Shown here: in pieces, positions 8,001 through 11,649 of the stretch
How positions within the stretch are numbered: position 1 is the first letter of the stretch
Layout: each line of letters opens with the position of its first letter
Source of the DNA: a bacterium
GTDB lineage: Bacteria > Latescibacterota > UBA2968 > GCA-2709665
Direction of reading: 5' to 3'
Assembly (NCBI GenBank): GCA_027619145.1
Contig: JAQCGA010000065.1
Location: forward strand, 1-11,649
Length of the DNA stretch: 11,649 bases
Notes under the pieces: model-generated
Databases searched by the model: none
Told to the model about the DNA's origin: nothing
Seen by the model: the letters and a program-made list of their open reading frames with translations, nothing else
Translations under genes and position numbers: made by a program

Positions 8001-8241
8001 ACTTCAGGTCCTTTTCAAGTCGAACCAGAGAACGTTCAGCCTCTTTGGCTGCGAACTCTGCCGCAGACTGGCAATTTCGATCAAAATAAATGATAAAATG
8101 TTCGGTTTCGAGGAAATGCCAGTCGTAATTGTCGTAGGTCACCTTGTTCTTGCCGAAATACTCCTGCGCCCCAATCGGCGTCCCGGCACTCAGGATTCCT
8201 ATCAGCACGGTCATACCCCAAAACCGAAGCCGCCTTACCAT
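5047..8241 (-). CDS. Secreted fusion: MA-type metallopeptidase, TolB-like propeller, Omp85-like beta-barrel
   Basis: The 1064-residue protein starts at ATG 8241, with AAGGAG 7 nt upstream and a signal peptide at residues 1-25 (cut after GA-Q-E region Ala25). An upstream in-frame extension to 8373 looks non-coding. Residues about 27-290 are a peptidase-MA-like gluzincin: HHELAHV holds HExxH at 140-144, and WVAEGVAEY holds the likely third ligand Glu174. Residues about 305-578 carry six PD40/WD40-like blades, each opening with a WSPDG-type motif (near 308, 362, 407, 451, 509 and 553), as in TolB. A charged linker covers about 579-690, including KEEEQ and EEERSE. From about 690 a BamA/surface-antigen-type barrel begins (GVGGLVQLSLTDMMGDH region) and ends in Gly-Met-Phe with the terminal Phe expected for barrel assembly. 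The barrel should sit in the outer membrane and the N-terminal part in the periplasm, although surface exposure is possible. Similar PD40 proteins exist in databases; I know of no characterised role. Confidence 0.85.
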   Translation of the reverse strand: MVRRLRFWGMTVLIGILSAGTPIGAQEYFGKNKVTYDNYDWHFLETEHFIIYFDRNCQSAAEFAAKEAERSLVRLEKDLKYTLKSRYPIVLYNSHNGFSVTNIAPYEQSEFTGGFTEFAQGRVVIPYTGSYSDFRHVIHHELAHVITLEMWTGGGWLGAMMSQSAALPPLWVAEGVAEYLSQDGWDNEADNFMRHATISGYVPPINFLNGSFAYKGGQSVFVMIDEMYGKDKVTEFISAFRSARTVDKAMKSSVGVGVDELDEQWQLWLKRQYWNEINLHSESDEVAKGLTSEVVGGSQGFYNIAPSFSPQGDKIAYVTERQGTFDIYLMSAIDGQDLGRLVEGERSSAFESMFVLRPGITWSPDGKQIAFAAKSKNKNTLYTLDVRKKKVKKRFRFDLDALFEPTWSPDGKQIAVVGLKDGWSDIYVVDLETESLRRITSDPYDEKHLDWSPDGAWIAMSSDRPSTDLAYHGQKDFPFGQYDIFTIRPDGSELRQVVQGEAGDEHPSWGPDSQRLAFVSNRTGVANIYITHVDSASVFPITNLLSSAQYIDWSADGKKLAFNTYSNAGYDVFVLKEPQAKRKQVEDLPLTRYAKRLRGIEDKSFVELQVQQKEEEQAKADVDTIALASEEVDSLAMNRKIEKWVSDQMALAAAEADGVEEERSESGSVEREDGQVSLRDWGKEFQVKKYRVKLKPEFFGANAGFDTFYGVGGLVQLSLTDMMGDHRLVIQTGLSFSIKDSDLLLRYEHVARQTNYYFSGFHTRTFFYDQGELNADRYYGGDIQMVRPFSRFSRVEFSTGALTISRERLNQYSNPFVRGGFTGGTTRGLSGVHVATNRAVISRLALVDDTSLMSRYGAVDGRRARLGVEGSWAGMKYVSFNMDYRKYVLALDEYTFAFRLSGGTSYGPNRQIYFVGGVNNPVNPNFSTIADVDQDRIFFSSFIWPLRGAELFELAGNSYVLANVAFRFPLLRQLAMGWPLPFFFQNVEGELFMDVGGAFNRDKFNPWDAANGGFELRDLKAGYGLGVRVDLGMFLFRYDLAWPTDFAQTYSPKQYFSIDFAGMF

Positions 8242-8277
8242 TCTCAGCTCCTTGCCGTTAATTTTACTTTGGCGAAT

Positions 8278-8316
8278 CCAGAATGCTGGGTGAACCATCG
8301 CCCATTTCTGGCGATG
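8278..8316 (-). promoter_or_regulatory. Two mutually exclusive hairpins in the barrel-gene leader
   Basis: CATCGCC (8296-8302) pairs perfectly with GGCGATG (8310-8316) around a 7-nt loop. The overlapping alternative pairs CCAGAA (8278-8283) with TTCTGG (8306-8311), with an inner TGGG/CCCA. They share bases 8310-8311 and parts of the loops, so only one can form. The structure lies 37 to 75 nt before the ATG. A regulatory leader is possible; chance is not excluded. Confidence 0.25.
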
Positions 8317-8389
8317 AGATAAAGAAAAATAGCAATCCATGTACCAGATCACTTGAACGCGAATAAATTCCACTATTCAATTTAAAATC

Positions 8390-8418
8390 AATATCTTAAC
8401 GCATATTTTGCACATCAA
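8390..8418 (-). promoter_or_regulatory. Possible sigma-70-like promoter for the barrel-zinc ribbon-TPR unit
   Basis: On the - strand TTGATG (8418 to 8413) and GATATT (8395 to 8390) are 17 nt apart, each matching four of six consensus bases. The surroundings are AT-rich. The implied leader is about 140 nt and would contain the two alternative hairpins. Confidence 0.3.
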
Positions 8419-8477
8419 TAAAGCGAAAGGGGTCTGATGCCCCCATGACACTCTGGCGCGCAGAAGTTGCATCTTGT

Positions 8478-8490
8478 CGCACCAGGTGCG
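8478..8490. promoter_or_regulatory. Perfect 13-nt dyad, possible operator
   Basis: CGCACC-A-GGTGCG is a perfect inverted repeat in the gene-free region, 88 nt upstream of the + strand -35 box and 60 nt upstream of the proposed - strand -35. It could serve either divergent gene. No known binding protein can be named. Confidence 0.3.
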
Positions 8491-8577
8491 GTTCTGCTGT
8501 TAAATTCACGAGCATCCAGAAAGTTGCATATGCTTCGGCCCAGGTGCCGAGAATCTCCGGGGCATATACTTTTGCGC

Positions 8578-8607
8578 TTGACTTCAACTGCCTGGTACCC
8601 TTATGTT
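8578..8607 (+). promoter_or_regulatory. Sigma-70-like promoter for the 98-residue orphan
   Basis: TTGACT (8578-8583) and TATGTT (8602-8607) are separated by 18 nt. The expected start near 8614 leaves an untranslated leader of about 80 nt before the ATG at 8694. The boxes resemble the other promoters seen in this window (TATCTT, TATCAT). Confidence 0.5.
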
Positions 8608-8693
8608 TAGGGCGTGACGTTCGCCGGAGACATCGCCGGGGCCCTTCCCGGTCTCCCCCCGTGTTCGCACAACCTTACCCCGAGGAATTGCCG

Positions 8694-8990
8694 ATGGCCG
8701 ATTCTCCCCGTGCCGATGCACTCTACAGAGAGGCACTCGAAAATGCCCTGTCTGAAGTCCAGGGCTTAACCAGTGAGATCGAACACACTCAGACCCTGCT
8801 CGCAACGCTGGTGCGACGAAAAAAAGCGGTGGAAGGGATTTGCCAAGCGATTCAAAGCTGGGTAGATGCCACAGAAGACGAAGCGTTTGACGACACCGAC
8901 CCCCTGGATGCCTTTCCCAACCTGAAAAACGCAATTGCTCTTACCCAAGAAGAAGTCTCCCTCCTGACGTCTTCTGGCAGCGTGCGATAA
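8694..8990 (+). CDS. Uncharacterised 98-residue helical, coiled-coil-like protein
   Basis: I do not recognise this protein. Residues about 8-57 form an amphipathic helix pattern with hydrophobic residues in heptad-like spacing (LYREALENALSEVQ, then IEHTQTLLATLVRRKKAVE). An acidic stretch rich in Asp and Glu follows at 58-72, then a short second helix and a polar tail. There is no membrane segment or signal peptide. ATG 8694 is chosen because GAGGAA at about 8682-8687 precedes it at good distance and because the upstream open frame (from 8445) crosses the promoter and is arginine-rich nonsense. It stands alone behind a good promoter and converges on the HTH-MBL gene with only 7 nt between the stops. 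It may be a small cytoplasmic dimer, but nothing more can be said. Confidence 0.7.
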   Translation: MADSPRADALYREALENALSEVQGLTSEIEHTQTLLATLVRRKKAVEGICQAIQSWVDATEDEAFDDTDPLDAFPNLKNAIALTQEEVSLLTSSGSVR

Positions 8991-8997
8991 CCAGCCA

Positions 8998-9840
8998 CTA
9001 TACAAAAAATGGATTGTGCTCACACTCTTGTGCCACAGTGGTGATTGGGCCGTGGCCTGGGAAAATTCGAGTTTCGCCTCCCCGGCAGAGCACGTTTTTA
9101 CGCACAGCAGAAATCTGCCCGTCGTAAGCCTCTCCTCGGGCACCTCCCATTGACGCAGCAAAAAGCGCATCTCCAGAAAAAAACACCCCTTCGGCAGCAT
9201 ATCCAATCCCTCCCGGCGTGTGGCCTGGAAGGCTTACAGCATCCACCACCAGGCTGCCAACCTGCGTTTGCCATCCGCCATCTACTGCCTCGCTCACAAG
9301 CGCCTTCTCCCTTCCCAGTAGTGAAAAATCTCGCTCGCAGCAAAAAACCTCGGCCCCCGTGGAACCGGCGACTTCGCGCAAAGCCCCTACATGATCTCCG
9401 TGGCCATGCGTCAGCAGTAAATGGGTAATTTTCACAGACATCTTTTTTACCAGATCCAGAATACGCCCGGCCTGCCCCCCTGCATCCACCAGCGCCCCCT
9501 GGCCGGTCTGCTTGCATTTGAGCACATAACAGTTCACCACCATCCCTGCATCCAGAATCAAACGTTCTACCGCCTGATCCCCATCTTCGTACGCATCGTT
9601 TCCATGCTCTGGCACCCATCCTCTGGCAACGCCCACCAGTTTTTCTCCGTCCAGATTCAACCGATGCGCCAGCTTCTGAATCTGGTCGTCATCCGGCACC
9701 AGCTCGTACGCCTCAATGCGCCCAATGTCCTGGGCTGAAAGCCCGGCAGCCCGGGCCAGGTCTGCTTCTGCAACCCCCTGACCCCGGCGAGCCTTTCCCA
9801 CAATATCTCCAAAAAAATCCTCCAGCGCCTCATACACCAT
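8998..9840 (-). CDS. HTH (XRE-like) fused to metallo-beta-lactamase-fold hydrolase
   Basis: The 280-residue protein has two domains. Residues about 13-72 match an XRE/HTH_3 fold: ADLARAAGLSAQDIGRIEAYEL at 26-47 corresponds to the DNA-contacting helices, followed by the usual LAHRLNLDGEKLVGVA. From about 90 the MBL fold begins. THGHGDH at 144-150 carries the HxHxDH metal-binding motif, and His207 (PGHTPGG), Asp224 (FSGDALF) and His263 (FPGHGP) complete a glyoxalase-II-like two-metal site. All ligands are present, so an active hydrolase is expected; its substrate is unknown. ATG 9840 is chosen over an ATG 13 codons upstream because GGGAGG lies just before it. A promoter stands about 58 nt upstream. 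It could be an enzyme that also binds DNA, or the HTH may serve dimerisation or protein contact. Confidence 0.85.
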   Translation of the reverse strand: MVYEALEDFFGDIVGKARRGQGVAEADLARAAGLSAQDIGRIEAYELVPDDDQIQKLAHRLNLDGEKLVGVARGWVPEHGNDAYEDGDQAVERLILDAGMVVNCYVLKCKQTGQGALVDAGGQAGRILDLVKKMSVKITHLLLTHGHGDHVGALREVAGSTGAEVFCCERDFSLLGREKALVSEAVDGGWQTQVGSLVVDAVSLPGHTPGGIGYAAEGVFFSGDALFAASMGGARGEAYDGQISAVRKNVLCRGGETRIFPGHGPITTVAQECEHNPFFV

Positions 9841-9897
9841 ATCTACCTCCCAATCTGAATATTCCAGGTCGAAAACCAATCCGGTTTACCGCGTACC

Positions 9898-9925
9898 ATG
9901 ATACCCAAATTTCCACGAATTTCAA
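9898..9925 (-). promoter_or_regulatory. Sigma-70-like promoter for the HTH-MBL gene
   Basis: On the - strand TTGAAA (9925 to 9920) and TATCAT (9903 to 9898) are 16 nt apart. The expected start near 9891 gives a leader of about 50 nt. The good match at both boxes and the position just upstream of the gene support it. Confidence 0.5.
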
Positions 9926-9986
9926 CTCTTTTGCCAACCGAACCCCACAGTACCCCCTCTCCCTTTTTCCTGCGCCGAATTCTGCG

Positions 9987-10015
9987 TTGCAAAATTCAGG
10001 TGTAATTTGTATCTT
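9987..10015 (+). promoter_or_regulatory. Sigma-70-like promoter for rpiA-sucD
   Basis: TTGCAA (9987-9992) and TATCTT (10010-10015) are 17 nt apart. The expected start near 10022 leaves about 53 nt before the rpiA ATG. Its -35 lies 62 nt from the divergent promoter's -35, so a regulator bound between them could affect both. Confidence 0.5.
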
Positions 10016-10074
10016 GTGGGACCAAGATTTCGCTTCATACACAACAGACATAACAAAACCCGCAGGATAAACGC

Positions 10075-10767
10075 ATGGCGCAAAATCTGAAACAACTTGT
10101 AGGCGAACGCGCGGCAGACTATGTTGAAAACGACATGGTTGTGGGCCTGGGAACCGGTTCTACCGCTTTTTTTACAATCCAAAAACTGGGCCAGCGAATC
10201 CGGGAAGAAGGGTTACGCATCTTGGGTGTACCCACATCGGAACAATCTCACGCCCAGGCGATCCAAGAAAAGATTCCTCTTACAGACTTCTCGAAAATTA
10301 CCCGCATCCACCTTACCATTGATGGTGCAGACGAAGTGGACCCGGCCTTTAACCTGACCAAAGGCGGGGGGGGAGCACTCTTACGAGAAAAAATCGTTGC
10401 TTCAGCTAGCGAAACAGAAATTATCGTCATCGACGAAAGCAAATTAAAAGACCATCTGGGTGCCTTTCCACTGCCAGTAGAAGTGGTACCGTTCGGGTGG
10501 CAACGTACCCGTCTGGCCCTGGAAACTCTGGGATGCCAGAGCCAGCGCAGAGAAACGAATAGCGAACCATTTATAACAGACAACGGAAATTACATCCTGG
10601 ACTGCGCCTTTGGGCGCATATCCAACCCGCCAGCACTGGAAGGCCAGATCCGCGCCATCTGTGGCGTGGTGGAATGTGGCCTGTTCACCGGCCTGGCACA
10701 CCGCATTATTATTGGCAGAGCAGACGGTACCGTGGAAGAACAGACCGAACCCCGGCCTCTTTCTTAG
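10075..10767 (+). CDS. rpiA: Ribose-5-phosphate isomerase A
   Basis: RpiA interconverts ribose 5-phosphate and ribulose 5-phosphate in the non-oxidative pentose phosphate pathway. The 230-residue length is usual. Motifs in order are GLGTGST at residues 24-30 (phosphate loop), TSEQSHA at 54-60, DGADEVDP at 83-90, [12 protein letters not shown] at 96-107, DESK at 120-123, PVEV at 134-137, TDNGN at 168-172 and GVVECGLF at 197-204. By alignment with the E. coli enzyme, Asp83, Asp86, Lys96 and the general base Glu105 are all present. AGGA lies 8 nt before the ATG. sucD follows after 34 nt on the same strand, and the HTH-MBL gene diverges upstream. Confidence 0.97.
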   Translation: MAQNLKQLVGERAADYVENDMVVGLGTGSTAFFTIQKLGQRIREEGLRILGVPTSEQSHAQAIQEKIPLTDFSKITRIHLTIDGADEVDPAFNLTKGGGGALLREKIVASASETEIIVIDESKLKDHLGAFPLPVEVVPFGWQRTRLALETLGCQSQRRETNSEPFITDNGNYILDCAFGRISNPPALEGQIRAICGVVECGLFTGLAHRIIIGRADGTVEEQTEPRPLS

Positions 10768-10801
10768 TTCCTTACAAACATACCCCGCACAAGGAGGATA
10801 C

Positions 10802-11649
10802 ATGAGTATTCTCGTAAACAACAAAACCCGTCTCCTGGTACAGGGAATTACGGGAGGAGAAGGCTCTTTTCACACACGCCAGATGCGCGAATATGGTACG
10901 CAGGTCGTCGCAGGTGTAACCCCCGGAAAAGGGGGCCAGGACTTTGAGGGCGTACCTGTTTTCAATACAGCCGCCGAAGCGGTTCGAGAAACCGGCGCAG
11001 ATGCATCCATCATCTTCGTACCAGCGGCATTTGCAGCCGATGCCGTGATGGAAGCCGCGGATGCAGGCGTAGGACTGGTTGTGTGCATCAGCGAGGGCAT
11101 TCCTGTCCTGGACATGGTCCGCGTCAAAGAGTACCTCGCCACGCGCAAAACGCGTCTAATCGGTCCCAACTGCCCCGGAGTGATTACACCGGGGCAATGT
11201 AAAATTGGGATCATGCCCGCCTCCATCCACCGGACGGGGCGAATCGGGGTTATTTCCCGCAGCGGCACGCTCACCTACGAGGCCGTGGCCCAGCTCACCG
11301 CAATCGGGCTCGGCCAGTCCACCTGCGTGGGCATTGGGGGAGACCCGATCATTGGCACCAACTTTATCGACTGCCTCAAACTCTTCAACAAAGATCCGAA
11401 TACGGATGCCGTCGTGATGATCGGCGAAATTGGCGGCTCGGCAGAAGAAGAGGCCGCCCGATACGTCCGGCGCTACTTCGAAAAGCCGGTCGTGAGCTTT
11501 ATTGCCGGCCAAACCGCTCCTCCAGGACGGCGAATGGGCCATGCCGGTGCCATTATTTCTGGTGGACACGGTACAGCGGAAGAGAAAATGGCCGCCCTGG
11601 AAAAGTCCGGCATCCGGGTCTGCAAGAGCCCGGCCGATATTGGCCATGC
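10802..11649 (+). CDS. sucD: Succinyl-CoA ligase alpha subunit (3' end cut by the window)
   Basis: SucD is the CoA-binding, phosphohistidine-carrying subunit of the TCA-cycle enzyme that couples succinyl-CoA cleavage to NTP formation, acting with SucB-type partner SucC. The frame runs from ATG 10802, with AAGGAGG a few bases upstream, through 282 codons to the window edge; the family is about 290 residues, so only the tail is missing. Visible marks are [12 protein letters not shown] at 14-25 and TPGKGG at 40-45 (CoA binding), [11 protein letters not shown] at 121-131, [10 protein letters not shown] at 151-160, and GHAGAI at 246-251 with the phosphorylated His247. It is 34 nt after rpiA and probably cotranscribed. 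Its usual neighbour sucC is not upstream; whether it lies downstream cannot be seen. Confidence 0.96.
   Translation, partial: MSILVNNKTRLLVQGITGGEGSFHTRQMREYGTQVVAGVTPGKGGQDFEGVPVFNTAAEAVRETGADASIIFVPAAFAADAVMEAADAGVGLVVCISEGIPVLDMVRVKEYLATRKTRLIGPNCPGVITPGQCKIGIMPASIHRTGRIGVISRSGTLTYEAVAQLTAIGLGQSTCVGIGGDPIIGTNFIDCLKLFNKDPNTDAVVMIGEIGGSAEEEAARYVRRYFEKPVVSFIAGQTAPPGRRMGHAGAIISGGHGTAEEKMAALEKSGIRVCKSPADIGH

Larger units (their letters stand above)
8242..8693. other. Gene-free region of 452 nt between divergent genes
   Basis: No frame here has coding character. The half near the barrel gene (8320-8420) is AT-rich and holds a plausible - strand promoter plus leader hairpins. The other half holds a perfect dyad, a copied 9-mer (aagttgcat at 8464-8472 and 8521-8529), a small GGGG/CCCC stem-loop at 8429-8444, and a good + strand promoter. 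The leader after this promoter can fold GGAGA-CCGGG (8626-8640) against CCCGG-TCTCC (8647-8656). I searched by eye for tRNA, tmRNA, SRP RNA and RNase P signatures and found none. Confidence 0.6.

Noticed and set aside
5080..8322. Long + strand open frames (5080-5829, 5890-6684, 7657-8322) opposite the barrel gene
   Set aside because: They are antisense to a protein with clear domains, have no sensible Shine-Dalgarno sequence, and read as His/Arg/Pro-rich low-complexity protein without motifs.
8242..8373. N-terminal extension of the barrel protein to ATG 8373
   Set aside because: It would place 44 residues before a clean signal peptide that has its own AAGGAG and ATG at 8241.
8396..8587. A 63-codon - strand frame in the gene-free region
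   Set aside because: No Shine-Dalgarno sequence, no recognisable motif, and it overlaps the + strand promoter, the dyad and the proposed - strand promoter.
8445..8693. N-terminal extension of the 98-residue orphan to ATG 8445
   Set aside because: The extension crosses the predicted promoter and leader, is Arg/Pro-rich, and a good ribosome site stands before ATG 8694.
10870..11647. - strand frames opposite sucD
   Set aside because: sucD is unambiguous on the + strand down to its catalytic histidine; these are shadows.

Overview
The window looks like a piece of chromosome from a Gram-negative, outer-membrane-bearing bacterium, probably an uncultured lineage in or near the FCB group (Latescibacterota, Zixibacteria, KSB1 or Gemmatimonadota-like). 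This placement is an inference from gene content: a PorV/PorQ-type outer-membrane protein and a long protein combining a metallopeptidase, a TolB-like propeller and a terminal beta-barrel. No rRNA or tRNA is present to anchor the taxonomy. I see no mobile element, prophage, CRISPR array or toxin-antitoxin pair. Codon use and gene density look uniform, so this reads as ordinary backbone with several uncharacterised genes.

Region A (1-4417, all + strand) is a tightly packed run. It holds the 3' end of an unrecognised gene, a PorV/PorQ outer-membrane protein (overlapping start and stop), the ribosome-assembly GTPase Era, a Cgl0159-like class I aldolase-superfamily protein, and a polytopic flippase-like (YbhN/LPG-synthase TM type) membrane protein. 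Gaps of 33, 14 and 72 nt suggest one transcription unit. A perfect 15-nt dyad lies in the last gap. A strong hairpin at 4423-4452 separates this run from the convergent unit B.

Region B (8241 down to 4478, - strand) has three genes. The first is a 1064-residue secreted protein with a gluzincin HExxH domain, six PD40/TolB-like propeller blades, a charged linker and a C-terminal barrel. The second is a 68-residue double-CxxC zinc-ribbon protein with one membrane segment, which lacks an ATG, GTG or TTG start but has an ideal Shine-Dalgarno sequence in front of CTG. The third is a 104-residue TPR protein. The hairpin at 4423-4452 is followed by a T-rich tract only on this strand. The order suggests an envelope-related module, but its function is unknown.

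Region C (8242-8693) is a 452-nt gene-free stretch with a good + strand promoter, a plausible - strand promoter, a perfect 13-nt dyad and mutually exclusive hairpins. The + strand promoter drives a 98-residue coiled-coil-like orphan (8694-8990).

Region D (8998-11649) has a - strand gene fusing an XRE-type helix-turn-helix to a metallo-beta-lactamase hydrolase, then a divergent promoter region with a recognisable promoter for each side, then rpiA and sucD on the + strand. sucD runs off the window end only a few residues short of the usual family length. Its usual partner sucC is not next to it on the upstream side.
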